Assembly: GCF_036014175.1 (NCBI RefSeq)
Contig: NZ_CP107917.1
Coordinates: 2,046,001-2,110,000, forward strand
Direction: 5' to 3'
Source of the DNA: Streptomyces sp. NBC_00443
GTDB taxonomy: Bacteria; Actinomycetota; Actinomycetes; Streptomycetales; Streptomycetaceae
DNA: 64,000 bases
The translations under genes were made by a program, and so were the position numbers. This document shows, piece by piece, positions 26,900 to 37,300 of the stretch. Below the pieces are notes generated by a model that saw only the letters and a program-made list of their open reading frames with translations, made no database searches and had not been told where the DNA came from. Numbering within the stretch: the stretch's first letter is position 1; each line of letters begins with the position of its first letter.

Positions 26900-28911
26900 A
26901 TCCGGAGGATGACCGTGCCCAGCGGGTCGATTGTCAGCGGCTCGCCCTCCTCGACCCGCTTGCCGGTCAGCAGGTCGGTGCCGGTGGTGTGGGCGGTCAG
27001 GCGGGCCGGTTCGGGGGCGTGGTTGAGGAGGAAGAGGAGGGTGGTGCCGTCCGGGGCGACCCGGGTCGCGGTTTCCAGCGCGGGGTGGTCGGCGTAGGGG
27101 CCGAGCAGGTCGTGGCGGGCCAGGATCCGGCGGATCACCCAGTCGACGCCGGGCTGGTCGAGGGCGGTGGCGACGTACCAGCCCTCGCCCTGGCCGTAGG
27201 CGTGCCGGGTCACGGCCGGGGTGCCCGCGTAGAAGTCGGCGCCGTACGTGCCGACCGGCTCGGCGCCGCGCGGCAGCACGATCTCGAAGACCAGGCGGGC
27301 CTCGCAGGTCAGCTCCCCCAGCTGGACCGGCTGTGCGACCTCGCGAGGTCGCGCGTCCCATTCGTCGACGCGGACGCCCATGAGGGGGGCGAGGGGGCCG
27401 GGGACGTCGGTCGGGAAGGCGCGGTCGTGTTCGTCGACGCGGCCGGAGAGAAAGGTCGTCAGGACGGTGCCGCCCCGTGCGGCGACGGCTTCGAGGCGCT
27501 CGGCCAGGTCTCCCTTGACCATGTGGAGGGCAGGGGCGAGCACCACGTCGTACGCCGTGAGGTCGGCCGTGACCGGGACGACGTCCACGTCCGCGCCGGC
27601 CTCCCGGGCGGCCCGGTAGTGGGCGTGGACGACCTCCTGGTACTTGACCAGCCGGGACGGGCCGTCGGAGATCTCCAGGGCCCACCAGCTGTCCCAGTCG
27701 AAGAGCAAGGCGGTGCGGGCGGGGGTTCGGGCGCCCAGGGTCACCTCGCCGAGGGACTCCAACTCCCGTCCCAGTTGGGCCACTTCGCGGAACACGCGGG
27801 TGTCGTCGCGGCCCGCATGGCCGATGACGGCGCCGTGGTACTTCTCGCAGGCGCCGCGTGAGGCGCGCATCTGGAAGTAGAGGGCGGCGTCGGCGCCGTG
27901 GGCGACGGCCTGGAAGGTCGCGAGGCGGAGTTCGCCGGGGCGGCGCAGCGGGTTGACGTCGCGGCAGGCCGTCGTGGAGGGGGTCTGCTCCATCAGCCAG
28001 AAGGGGGCGCCGTCCTTGAGGCCACGCATGAGGTCGTGGGCGAGGGCGGGCCAGGTGGGCGGGGCGTCGAGGGGCGGGTAGCTGTCCCAGGAGGCGAAGT
28101 CGAGGTGGGGCGCCCAGCGGTGGTAGTCGAGGGGGCGGAACAGGCCCATGAAGTTGGTGGTGACGGGTGTGTCGGGGTCGTGGGCGCGGATCACCTCCTT
28201 CTCGGCGAGGAAGCAGCCGAGGAGGGCGTCGGTGGTGAAGCGGAAGTAGTCGAGGGTGATGCCCTGGAAGGCGGTGTGGTCGGGGCCCCGCCAGTGCTCG
28301 GTGAGGGCGTTCGGGGGCTCGATCTCGTCGAAGCCGGTGTAGCGGTGGGACCAGAAGGTCGTCCACCAGGCGTCGTTGAGGGCGTCGAGGGTGCCGTACT
28401 TGTCCTGGAGCCACTCGCGGAACGCCTCGGCGCACAGGTCGCAGTAACAGGCCCCGCCGTACTCGTTGTTGATGTGCCAGGCGAGGAGCGAAGGGTGGTC
28501 CGCGTAGCGCTCGGCGAGCCGCGCCGTCAGCGCCGTGGCATGGTCGCGGTACGCGGGTGAGCTGGGGCAGAAGTTGTGGCGCTGGCCGTAGCGGTGGCGG
28601 CGGCCCTCGAAGTCGGTGCGGTTGACCTCGGGATGCCGTTTCGCGAGCCAGGGCGGGAGGGCCGCGGTGCCGGTGGCGAGGCAGACCTGGCGGTGCTCGG
28701 CGGCGGCGCGGTCCAGGACTCGGTCGAGGAACGTGAAGTCGTAGGTGTCGGGGGCGGGTTGGGTGAGCGACCAGGAGAAGACGCCGACGGTGAGGGTGTC
28801 GATGCGGGCCTGGGTGAACAGACGGTGGTCGTCGTCCCACACGGGCTGCGGCCACTGCTCGGGGTTGTAGTCGCCGCCGTACGGGATCCTCGGGGTGCGC
28901 GGCGCGCTCAT
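26893..28911 (-). CDS. GH42 beta-galactosidase
   Basis: Intracellular family 42 glycosidase of 672 aa. The N-terminus IPYGGDYNPEQWPQPVWDDD is the family hallmark. The acid/base Glu is in AWHINNEYGGACYC and the nucleophile Glu in FWLMEQTPSTTAC. The Cys cluster CYCDLCAEAF is the structural zinc site. A trimerisation-type domain follows (LAPALHMVKGDLAERLEA) and then a short C-terminal beta domain. GH42 enzymes act on beta-galactosides of plant origin, some also on alpha-L-arabinopyranosides. ATG at 28911 overlaps the YesL-like stop by four bases, so it is the last gene of a five-gene transporter operon and probably hydrolyses what that transporter brings in. Confidence 0.92.
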   Translation of the reverse strand: MSAPRTPRIPYGGDYNPEQWPQPVWDDDHRLFTQARIDTLTVGVFSWSLTQPAPDTYDFTFLDRVLDRAAAEHRQVCLATGTAALPPWLAKRHPEVNRTDFEGRRHRYGQRHNFCPSSPAYRDHATALTARLAERYADHPSLLAWHINNEYGGACYCDLCAEAFREWLQDKYGTLDALNDAWWTTFWSHRYTGFDEIEPPNALTEHWRGPDHTAFQGITLDYFRFTTDALLGCFLAEKEVIRAHDPDTPVTTNFMGLFRPLDYHRWAPHLDFASWDSYPPLDAPPTWPALAHDLMRGLKDGAPFWLMEQTPSTTACRDVNPLRRPGELRLATFQAVAHGADAALYFQMRASRGACEKYHGAVIGHAGRDDTRVFREVAQLGRELESLGEVTLGARTPARTALLFDWDSWWALEISDGPSRLVKYQEVVHAHYRAAREAGADVDVVPVTADLTAYDVVLAPALHMVKGDLAERLEAVAARGGTVLTTFLSGRVDEHDRAFPTDVPGPLAPLMGVRVDEWDARPREVAQPVQLGELTCEARLVFEIVLPRGAEPVGTYGADFYAGTPAVTRHAYGQGEGWYVATALDQPGVDWVIRRILARHDLLGPYADHPALETATRVAPDGTTLLFLLNHAPEPARLTAHTTGTDLLTGKRVEEGEPLTIDPLGTVILRIQ

Positions 28912-29594
28912 GCCGTGAAGTCCTCCTGGGTCTCGGCGATCACCGGGCGGCTGCTGTGCAGCAGGGAGAGCAGCAGCGGGGCTCCCAGCAGGGCGGGCAG
29001 GGCCTCGGTCAGCAGGGCGGTCGACGCGGCCACCAGCACGAGCAGGGAGGCGGCGCCAAGGGTGGCGCGGCCGTGCCGGACGAGGAAGTACACGGCGAGG
29101 CGGGCGGTGTCGCGGCTGCGGAAGGCGAACAGCGAGGTGAGGACCAGCGCGTGCGCGCCCCACAGCAGGGAGCCCGCGCCGATCGCCCCGAGCAGCACCG
29201 CCCACCAGCCGGGCAGCCCCGTGGCGGAGAAGTGGGTGAGAGTGAAGGCGATGACCGCGAGCCAGGCCAGCAGGGGCGCCCAGAGTTTCAGGGCGGGTAG
29301 GGCGTTGAGTCGCCAGCCGCGCGCGTAGGTCCGCGCCGGGTGCAGGTCGGTCAGGTCGCCGCTGCGGTGGTGCAGGGCATAGACGGCGGCGGACAGGGCC
29401 GGTCCCAGCGGCAGCAGGCATACGGCTGCGAGGGGCAGGTTGGCCGGGTCGGCACCGAGGAGGAGCAGCCCGGCGAGTGCGGGCGAGGCGGCGAGGAGGA
29501 GCAGGGTCTCGACGGTGACCAAGGTGTGGATCAGGGCGGCGGCACGGGAGAGGGAGCCGGCGCCGAAGTCGGCCGTGTGGCCGCCGCTGCTCAC
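28908..29594 (-). CDS. YesL-family (DUF624) membrane protein
   Basis: Protein of 228 aa with five or six hydrophobic helices (VTVETLLLLAASPALAGLLL, LLAWLAVIAFTLTHFSATGL, and others). It matches the YesL/DUF624 pattern: a small membrane protein encoded next to LplABC/YtcQP-type sugar ABC transporters in Firmicutes and actinobacteria. Its biochemical role is not known; association with the transporter is inferred from constant gene context. It starts with GTG overlapping the binding-protein stop and ends overlapping the GH42 start, so translation of all three is coupled. Confidence 0.75.
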   Translation of the reverse strand: MSSGGHTADFGAGSLSRAAALIHTLVTVETLLLLAASPALAGLLLLGADPANLPLAAVCLLPLGPALSAAVYALHHRSGDLTDLHPARTYARGWRLNALPALKLWAPLLAWLAVIAFTLTHFSATGLPGWWAVLLGAIGAGSLLWGAHALVLTSLFAFRSRDTARLAVYFLVRHGRATLGAASLLVLVAASTALLTEALPALLGAPLLLSLLHSSRPVIAETQEDFTA

Positions 29595-31246
29595 CCGTTC
29601 TCCTTCGCGAAGCGTTCGTACGCCCTGTTGTGCAGGTCGACGAGCTGGTCCATGTTCTTGGACTTGAGCTCGGTGACGTAGGCGTCCCAGTCGGACATCG
29701 GGCGCTTGCCGAGGACGAACTTGAGGGTGTTCTGGGTGACGTGGTCCCTGAGCGGTGTGTCCCAGAGGGTGGCCTGCTCCTGCTCGACCGACTGGAGGGG
29801 GTGGGCCGGGTCGATGGGCAGCTGGCTCCGCTCGGTCATGGCGTCCTGGAACGCCTTCTCGTCCGGGCTGAAGGAGGAGGAGACCAGCGCCCAGCTGCCG
29901 CCGTAGGTGAAGACGCCGTTGAAGAAGCCGTAGGCCTTCTGCAGGTCCTTGGGGGCGTCCGGGTCGGAACCCATGAGGCTGATCCCGGGTTCCAGCTCGT
30001 ACCGGCCGCCGGACTCGGTGTAGGTGACGCCCTTGACGCCCCACTTGCAGAGCGTCTGCCCCTCGTCGGAGTACCAGAGCCAGTCCACGAACTGCATCAT
30101 CGCGACGAAGGAGTCGCTCTTGAGGGCCTCGCTGGAGATCATGACGCCGTTCTCCATGCGGGTGCCGCCCAGGATCACCGGGCCGGCCGGGCCGAGCGGC
30201 ACGGGCACCATCTCGATCTCGGCTCCGTCGACCTGCTTCTGGAGGTTGTAGCGGTAGTTCTGCACCAGCTCCTGCGGATTGGCGCTGATCACATAGGACT
30301 TCTCCGCGAGCAGCTTCTGCACCGCCTGGTCGTCCTGCTGGGTGAAGCTCTCCGGGTCCAGCAGCTTCTCGGCGACGAGTTTTCTCAGGTACTCGACCAT
30401 CTGCCGGTAGCTGTCCGTCGCGCCGTTGAAGGCGAACTTCCGCGCCTTCGTGTCGAAGGTGAGGTTGTCGTACGTCCAGCCCGCCTTGACCCCGTACGCC
30501 TGGCCGAGGTAGCTGAACAACGCGCCGCACGGGAATGGGGTGTTGGTGCTCCAGCGGTCGGTCCAGGGGTATTTGTCGGGGTACTCCTGTCTGAGCGCCT
30601 TGAGGACGGTGTACACCTCGTCCCAAGTGGTCGGCAGCGTCAGGCCGAGCCTGTCGAGGACATCCGTGCGCACGGACAGCGAATAGCCGGACTTTGCCTT
30701 CTCGTGCAGGCCGGGCAGCAGGTAGTACTTGCCGTCGGACTGGCGTATGGAGTCGAGCTCGGGCTCGAGCTTCCACTTCTTCACCTTGGCCCGGTAGTTG
30801 GGCATCAGGTGCACGTACTCGCTGACCGGGAGAACGGCGCCCGACGCCACGAAGGCGACCTCGGAGGGGTGGTACGTCTTGGGGATCAGGAAGGGGGCGT
30901 CTCCGGCGCCGATGAGGACGCTGCGCTTCTTCTCGTAGTCCGCGAGCGGGACGTCCACGGGCTTGAGGGTGATGCCGGTGCGTTTGGTGACCTCCTTCCA
31001 GAACAGCCAGTCGCCCTTGAGCGGGTAGACCGGGTTGTTGTTGTGCAGCATGGAGAAGGAGAGCGGCTTCGCGGCCTTGAACTGCTGGCCGGCGCGGTAC
31101 TCCTTCATCGCGCCGTTCTGCTTCTTCGACAGGTCCTTGGAGTCGCCTCCGTCCTCGCCGCTGCCGCAGCCGGTGAGGGTGGCCAGACCGATGAAACCGG
31201 CGGCGGCAAGGATCTGACGCCGTGACAGTTGCCCTGCGTTCTTCAC
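29591..31246 (-). CDS. extracellular oligosaccharide-binding lipoprotein (LplA/YtcQ type)
   Basis: Large solute-binding lipoprotein of 551 aa. The N-terminus has SRRQILAAAGFIGLATLTGC: twin-arginine-like residues, hydrophobic stretch and lipobox, with the lipidated Cys near residue 27. The body resembles the long LplA/YtcQ/YesO class that binds plant-cell-wall oligosaccharides (LPGLHEKAKSGYSLSVRTDV, LPTTWDEVYTVLKALRQEYP). GTG at 31246 has AGGGAG upstream. It lies 30 bp after the second permease gene. The partner ATPase is missing from the operon, so a shared MsiK-like ATPase is expected. Confidence 0.88.
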   Translation of the reverse strand: MKNAGQLSRRQILAAAGFIGLATLTGCGSGEDGGDSKDLSKKQNGAMKEYRAGQQFKAAKPLSFSMLHNNNPVYPLKGDWLFWKEVTKRTGITLKPVDVPLADYEKKRSVLIGAGDAPFLIPKTYHPSEVAFVASGAVLPVSEYVHLMPNYRAKVKKWKLEPELDSIRQSDGKYYLLPGLHEKAKSGYSLSVRTDVLDRLGLTLPTTWDEVYTVLKALRQEYPDKYPWTDRWSTNTPFPCGALFSYLGQAYGVKAGWTYDNLTFDTKARKFAFNGATDSYRQMVEYLRKLVAEKLLDPESFTQQDDQAVQKLLAEKSYVISANPQELVQNYRYNLQKQVDGAEIEMVPVPLGPAGPVILGGTRMENGVMISSEALKSDSFVAMMQFVDWLWYSDEGQTLCKWGVKGVTYTESGGRYELEPGISLMGSDPDAPKDLQKAYGFFNGVFTYGGSWALVSSSFSPDEKAFQDAMTERSQLPIDPAHPLQSVEQEQATLWDTPLRDHVTQNTLKFVLGKRPMSDWDAYVTELKSKNMDQLVDLHNRAYERFAKENG

Positions 31247-31276
31247 AGATACTCCCTTGGTAGCCCCTGACCGCTG

Positions 31277-32146
31277 TCAGCCCTTGACCGCGCCGAGCAT
31301 CACGCCCGAGACGAAGTAGCGCTGGACGAACGGGTACACGCAGAGGATCGGCAGCGCGGTGAGCACGATGGTGACGGCCTGGATGTTGGCCCCGACCTGA
31401 CTGAGCTGCTCGGTGCCGGCGCCCGCGTTGGAGCCGCCGGTGGCGCCCTGGATGAGGTTGCGCAGATAGACGGTGACCGGCATCAGATCCGTCCGGTCCA
31501 TGTAGAGGAAAGCGCTGAACCAGGAGTTCCAGAACGACACCGAGTAGAAGAGCACCATGGTCGCGACGACCGCCTTGGACAGCGGCAGCACGATCCTCAG
31601 CAGGGTGCCGTACGTACTCAGCCCGTCGATCTGGGCGGCCTCCTCCAGCTCGGTCGGCAGGCTCTCGAAGAAGGCCTTCATCACCAGGAGGTTGAAGACG
31701 CTGATCGCGTTGGGCAGCGCGATCGCCCACACGCTGTTCTTGATGCCGAGGCTGGTGATCAGGACGTAGTTGGGGATCAGGCCACCGGTGAAGAACATCG
31801 TGAACACGGCGACGCCGACGAGCGCGGTGCGGCCCTTGAGGTGCTTCTTCGACAGGACGTAGGCGTAGCAGGTCGTCAGCACCATGGCGACGGCGGTCGC
31901 GACGACCGTGTAGAGCACGGTGTTGCCGTAGTTCCGCCAGAACATCGAGTCCTGGAACACGATCTCGTACGTGGTGAGGTTGAACCCCTTGGGCCACAGG
32001 GTCACTTCACCGGCCCGGATCTGCCGCTCCCCGCTGAAGGACCTGGCGAGGATGTTGAGGAAGGGGTACAGGGTGACGGCCACGACGAGGGTGAGGATCA
32101 CCCCGTTGACGCCCTGGAAGACACGGTGGGAACGGCTCGGCTTCAC
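31277..32146 (-). CDS. ABC transporter permease (LplC/YtcP type)
   Basis: CUT1 permease of 289 aa with six helices (FQGVNGVILTLVVAVTLYPF first). EAA loop: LEEAAQIDGLSTYGTLLRIV. C-terminus: VQRYFVSGVMLGAVKG. GTG at 32146 overlaps the stop of the preceding permease (GTGA); the adjacent in-frame GTG at 32149 is an equal alternative. The LplC/YtcP subtype pairs with long binding proteins for rhamnogalacturonan, xylan or arabinan-type oligosaccharides; which one cannot be told from sequence. Confidence 0.9.
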   Translation of the reverse strand: MKPSRSHRVFQGVNGVILTLVVAVTLYPFLNILARSFSGERQIRAGEVTLWPKGFNLTTYEIVFQDSMFWRNYGNTVLYTVVATAVAMVLTTCYAYVLSKKHLKGRTALVGVAVFTMFFTGGLIPNYVLITSLGIKNSVWAIALPNAISVFNLLVMKAFFESLPTELEEAAQIDGLSTYGTLLRIVLPLSKAVVATMVLFYSVSFWNSWFSAFLYMDRTDLMPVTVYLRNLIQGATGGSNAGAGTEQLSQVGANIQAVTIVLTALPILCVYPFVQRYFVSGVMLGAVKG

Positions 32147-33135
32147 CACAGGCTGGTCCCCACTGTGCGGCGCGAGAGCTGGTTGGCGGACGTGATCAGG
32201 ACCAGGCCGATGATCGCCTCGAACAGGCCGATGGCGGCGGCGTAGCTGAAGCTGTTGGACTCCACACCGGTCCGGTAGACGTAGGTGGAGATCACGTCGG
32301 AGGTCGGGTACGTCAGCGGGTTGTACAGCAGCAGGACCTTCTCGAAGCCGACGGCCATGAACGTGCCGATGTTGAGGATCAGCAGGGTGATCATGGTGGG
32401 GCGGATGCCGGGCAGGGTGACGTGCCAGATCTGCTGCCAGCGGTTCGCGCCGTCGATGCGGGCGGCCTCGTACAGGTCCTCGTCGATGGTGGTGAGCGCG
32501 GCGAGGTAGAGGATCGTGCCCCAGCCGGCGGTCTGCCAGATCTCCGAGCCGACGTAGACGGTCCGGAACCACTCGGGTTCCTGGATGAACCGGATCGGCT
32601 CGTGCCCGAACCACCCCAGGACGTGGTTGACCGGCCCGTCCGTTGCGAGCATCTGCAGGGTGATGCCGGCGACGATCACGATCGACAGGAAGTGCGGCAG
32701 ATACGACACCGACTGCACGAACCGTTTCAGCGAGCGCCGACGGACCTCGTTGAGCAGCAGGGCGAGCACGATCGGGATCGGGAAGCAGAAGACGAGCGTG
32801 AGTCCGCCGAGCCACAGGGTGTTGCGGAACACCTGCCAGAAGGTGGGGTCGCTGAGGAACATCTCCACATAGCGCAGGCCCACCCACTGCTCACCGAAGA
32901 TCGATCCGCCCGGCTCGAAGCGCCGGAACGCGATCACGTTGCCGATCATCGGCAGATAGCGGAACACCAGGAAGAACAGCAGCGGCAGCACCGCCAGCGA
33001 GTACAACTGCCAGTCCCGGCGCAGCGCGCGCCGCCATCCGGTGCGCGCCACTCGTCGCTCACGAGGACGGGGTGCCTTGGTCGGCGGCGGCTCCTGGGTG
33101 CCGGGCGGTGGAGCCGACGTGGTGGGGGTGCTCAT
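32143..33135 (-). CDS. ABC transporter permease (LplB/YteP type)
   Basis: CUT1 permease of 330 aa. A proline-rich cytosolic N-terminus of about 40 residues is followed by six helices. The LplB/YteP signature FLVFRYLPMIGNVIAFRRFE is at helix 1 and the EAA loop is YEAARIDGANRWQQIWHVTL. ATG at 33135 follows GGGAGG at 9 bases. It is the first gene of the five-gene operon permease-permease-binding protein-YesL-GH42. The CCGAAAGTTTCGG palindrome lies 21-33 bp before the start codon, well placed to control the whole operon. Confidence 0.9.
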   Translation of the reverse strand: MSTPTTSAPPPGTQEPPPTKAPRPRERRVARTGWRRALRRDWQLYSLAVLPLLFFLVFRYLPMIGNVIAFRRFEPGGSIFGEQWVGLRYVEMFLSDPTFWQVFRNTLWLGGLTLVFCFPIPIVLALLLNEVRRRSLKRFVQSVSYLPHFLSIVIVAGITLQMLATDGPVNHVLGWFGHEPIRFIQEPEWFRTVYVGSEIWQTAGWGTILYLAALTTIDEDLYEAARIDGANRWQQIWHVTLPGIRPTMITLLILNIGTFMAVGFEKVLLLYNPLTYPTSDVISTYVYRTGVESNSFSYAAAIGLFEAIIGLVLITSANQLSRRTVGTSLW

Positions 33136-33155
33136 GCGATGGGCCTCCCGGTGCA

Positions 33156-33168
33156 CCGAAAGTTTCGG
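33156..33168. promoter_or_regulatory. xylanase-type CGAAAGTTTCG operator
   Basis: CCGAAAGTTTCGG is a palindrome with one central base. CGAA-N3-TTCG boxes of this kind control xylanase and xylan-oligosaccharide uptake genes in S. lividans and relatives through LacI-type repressors (BxlR/XlnR). It is 21 bp before the transporter operon and 153 bp before the divergent CE7 esterase gene. Confidence 0.65.
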
Positions 33169-33320
33169 AGTCGTACCGGCAACTTTGCGGCGAGGTTAGG
33201 GGCGGGTGTAATGGCTGTCAATGGGACTGGCAGGGAAGGGGAATTGAGGAGGCCACCACCGGATGGAGTCGAAGGTGGCGAAACATTCTGATGGTGCAAC
33301 GCAACAATCGGAGGTCACCG

Positions 33321-34309
33321 TTGCCCGCGTTCGACCTGCCCCTGTACGACCTTGAGCGCTATCGCCCTGCCCTCCAGGAGCCCGCCGACTTCGACGAGTT
33401 CTGGCAGGCCACCCTCAAGGAGGCGGCGCAGCCCGAGGTGTTGGTGTCGGCCCATGCCGTGGAGACCGGCCTGCGGCTGACCGAGACCTGGGACGTCACC
33501 CTCCGGGGCTTCGGCGGCGACCCTGTGCGGGCCTGGTTCAGCAGACCGGCCGGAGTGCGCGAGCCGCTGCCCGCCGTCGTCGAGTACGCCGGTTACGGCC
33601 GTGGCCGCGGCCTTCCGCACGAGCGGCTGACCTGGGTGAACGCCGGGTACGCGCATCTGCTGATGGACAACAGGGGCCAGGGCGACCAGTACGGCAGTGG
33701 CGGCGCCACCCCGGACCCGCACGCCACGGCACCGGGCGGCCCGGGCCCTGCGGTTCGCGGTCTGCTCTCACCCCGGGACCATCACTACCGCCGCCTGATC
33801 ACGGACGCGGTACGGGCGGTCGAGGCGCTGCGCGCCCTGCCTGGCGTGGACGGCTCCCGCATCGCGGCCGTCGGCAACAGCCAGGGCGCCGGGCTCGCCC
33901 TGGCTGTTGCGGGACTCGTCCCCGACCTCGCCGCGCTCCTGGTCACCGCCCCGTTCCTGTGCGGCATCCGACGCGCCCTCGACCTCACCGACGCGGGGCC
34001 CTACGGCGAGATCACCGCGTACCTCTCCGTGCACCGGGGCGCCGAGCGGGCCGCCCACGACACGCTCGCCCACATGGAGGGATCTCCTTCGCCCGCCGCG
34101 CTCACGCCCCGGCCCACTTCGGCGTCGGCCTGCGCGACACGGTGTGCCCGCCTAGCGGGGCCTACGGCGCCTTCAACCACTACGCCGAACTGTCCGGCGC
34201 CGACCCGCACAAGGAGATCCACCCCTATCCGTTCAACGGCCACGAAGGCGGCGAAGCCGTGCACGTGCGTCGTCAACTTGACTGGCTGGACGCCGAGTTG
34301 AACCGCTGA
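33321..34309 (+). pseudogene. CE7 acetyl xylan esterase / cephalosporin-C deacetylase, one frameshift
   Basis: Alpha/beta-hydrolase of about 329 aa that removes acetyl groups from xylo-oligosaccharides. The family hallmarks are AFDLPLYDLERYRP at the N-terminus, MDNRGQGDQYGSG, the nucleophile motif VGNSQGAGLALA, GLRDTVCPPSGAYGAFNHY with the catalytic Asp, and GHEGGEA with the His. The frame breaks at the GGG of 34079-34081. One added G gives LAHMEGISFARRA and keeps everything in one frame to 34309. TTG at 33321 is chosen because GGAGG (33310-33314) lies six bases before it; an ATG at 33291 lacks a site. No signal peptide, so it is intracellular, matching uptake by the adjacent transporter. Confidence 0.82.
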
Positions 34310-34313
34310 GGCC

Positions 34314-37300
34314 TCAGCGCACGGCCACAGTGAACACGTGCAGGTCGCCGTCCTCCGGCAGCGTCACGCGCGCGATCGTCTTGCCCGCCGGCGCGCTGAA
34401 CGGCCGGGTGGCGAAGACGTACGTGTCGACGGGGTCCCGGTCCGCGCCGGCGACGTTGCGATACGCGGCCCGGGCGACGATCTCGTTGCCGTACTGGACC
34501 GTCCCGGCGCCGCCACCGACGGTCCAGTCGGTCAGGGCGAGGTCGATGGTGTCTGCACTGCCGTCGGTGTAGGTGACGGTGGCCCTGGACTGCTGGTTGC
34601 CGTTGACGCCACTGCCGAGGAAGGACAACTGGCTCGCAGAGTCCGCGAGTTCGATGACCTGTCCGGCTGCCGAGACATTGTCCGGGCGTCCGCTCGTCGA
34701 GTCCGGCCAGGTGAAGCCGAGCCCTCCGCCGACCGTGCCCTGCCTGCCCGGCGTGAGACCGGCCCCGGCGAGCGCCTGGCGGGAGTAGCTCCAGCCGCCG
34801 CCGTCGAAATCGGCCTCGTCGTGGTCACCGGCGTCGTCGGAGAGGCCGGTGTTGTTGTAGGCGGCGAGGAGCGTGCCGGGTGCCGCGACAGTCAGGGGGA
34901 CGGGCTGTACGTAGGAGGTGTCGCCCGAGGTCACGGCCACCTCGACGTCGTGGTAGCCCTGATCCGCGCCCGCGGCGGAACTCAGCGTGATCTCCTGTGC
35001 GCCGTCAACGACCTTGCCCTCGGCGGGAGTCGCCGTGACGCCGTCGGGCGCGTCGACCCGGAAGCGCACCTCGGGCCCCTCTCCCCCGCTCATCGACAGG
35101 GCGCGAATGCCGACCTTCGCACTCCCACCGGGCGCGACGGTCGCCGTGGTCGGGCCGACGCCGATCTGGTACGGCTGCTCGCCCTCACGGAAGGACGGCG
35201 GGGCCGCCGAAGCTCCCCAGGTGGGGTCGGGCGTACCGGAGAGGGTGTAGTCCAGTCGGCCACCGTCGCGCACGAAGGACGCCGGGAGCCAAGCCCGCTC
35301 GCTCGTACGGCCGTTGACCTTCAGGGAGCGGATGAACGGGGCGTCGGCGGCGGCACCCTCGGCGCGCAAGGAGATGTCGTTGCCGTCCGGGCGGTCGATC
35401 TCGACGCGTGGGAACAGCGGTGAGGCGAGGACCAGTTCGGCGCGGGACGGCACCTGGGGGTACATCCCGAGCGCCGAGAAGACGTACCAGGACGACATCG
35501 TACCGAGGTCGTCGTTGCCGGGGATGCCGCCGGGCTCGGTGGACCACAGCTCCCGCATCGCCGCCCGCGCGGTCTCCTGCGTCTTGTACGGAGCGCCCGC
35601 GTAGGCGTACAGGTAGGGCACGTTGATGGACGGCTCGTTGTCCAGCTCGGACTTGTCGCCGCCGCTGCCGGTGAAGGCCCAGCTGCCGTCGGTGTTGCGG
35701 AAGAAGGTGTCGAGGCGTTTCACGGCCGCGTCACGACCGCCCATCGCGGCGAACAGACCCGCCGGGTTGTGCTGGACCATCCACGTGTACTGGGCCGCCG
35801 TACCCTCCACGAATCCGTTGCCGGTGGCCGGGGTGAAGCCGGTGACCCAGCTGCCGTCCGCCTTGCGGTTGGCGATGTAGCCGCCGGTCGGGGTGGCGGC
35901 GATGTTGAAGTTGTTCTGCCACCACTGGGAGCGACGGGTGAAGGCCGCCGCCGTGTCCTTCTGCCCTGCTTCGGAGGCGAGTTGAGAGAGGGCGAAGTCG
36001 GCGCCGGACATCTCCAGCGTCTCGGCGGCACCGCCCCACGCGTTCGACACCGACGGCATGTAGTGGTGCTTGAGGTACTTGTCCAGGGAGGGCCGCTGCC
36101 CGACGGACAGCACCGGCTTCCCGGCCGGCGACAGGTCCTGCGCGGTGGGGACGGTCGCCGCCTTCACGAGCGAGCTCAGCGCCCCGCACAGGTCGAAGTC
36201 CGTGCCGCCGAACGCGCGGATGCCGGCCAGCGCGATGGGTGACGGGTCCCCGTTCATGACGTGCGTGCCGCTCGCGCCGTGCAGCCAGCGGTCCCAGATG
36301 CCGCCGTTCTGTTCCGCCAGTTCGTACAGGGACTGGGCGATGTCCGAGCCGACCCGGGGGTTCAGCAGGGTGAGCAGCTGGACCTGGTCGCGGTAGACGT
36401 CCCAGCCGGAGAAGGTGCCGTACTGGGCCCGGTGGCCGCGGCTGACGGTGTGGACCCTGCCGTCGGGGCCGCGGTACCGGCGGTCGGTGTCGCTGATGAC
36501 GTTCGGGTGGAGGAGGGAGTGGTAGAGCGCGGTGTAGAAGGTGGTGCGATCTGCGTCGGTGCCGCCGCCGACGCGGATCGCGGACAGGCGGTCGCGCCAG
36601 GCGCGCCGGGCGGCGTCGCGTACGGCGTCGAAGGAGCGCTGCGGCGGGTTCTCCGCGGCGAGGTTGGCCTCGGCACCGGCCCGGCTGACGTACGAGATGC
36701 CGACCTTGACGTTCACCGGACCGGTGCCGGGCGCGAACTGGACGTAGCCGCCGGCGCCCTTGCCCGCCACCGGCCGCCCGCCGTTCGCGAACCCTCCCGT
36801 GCCGCCGCTCGCCGCGGTGGACCCGGGGTCGAGCCTGTCGTCCTGCCAGGTGCCCGTGGCCTGGAAGGCGCGGTCGAAGCGGGCGGTGAAGTGGAGGGTG
36901 TAGTAGGCGCGTCGGCCCTCGGGGTCGAGGTATCCGCAGAAATTGCCGGATGTGACCGACCCGGAGATCGTGCGCCTCGCCGGATCGATCCGGACCGTCG
37001 AATCGGTCGACCCCACCTCGGAGTTGGCGCTTCTGACGAGCAGCGAGGCGGGCTTGCCGGCCGGGAAGGTGAAGCGCGCCGAGCCGGTGCGGGCGGTGGC
37101 GGTGAGGTCGGCCGTGACGCCGGACGCGAGGCGCACCTTGTAGCGGCCGGGCTCGGCCGTCTCGTCGGCGTGGCTGAAGTCGGAGGCGTAGACGGCGTCC
37201 TTGGTGTCGCTCGCCGGCGACGAGGTGACCTCACCGGCGTGCGGGAAGAACGGGATGTCACCGCTGCCGCCCGCGCAGCCGGAGCCGGACATGTGGGTGA

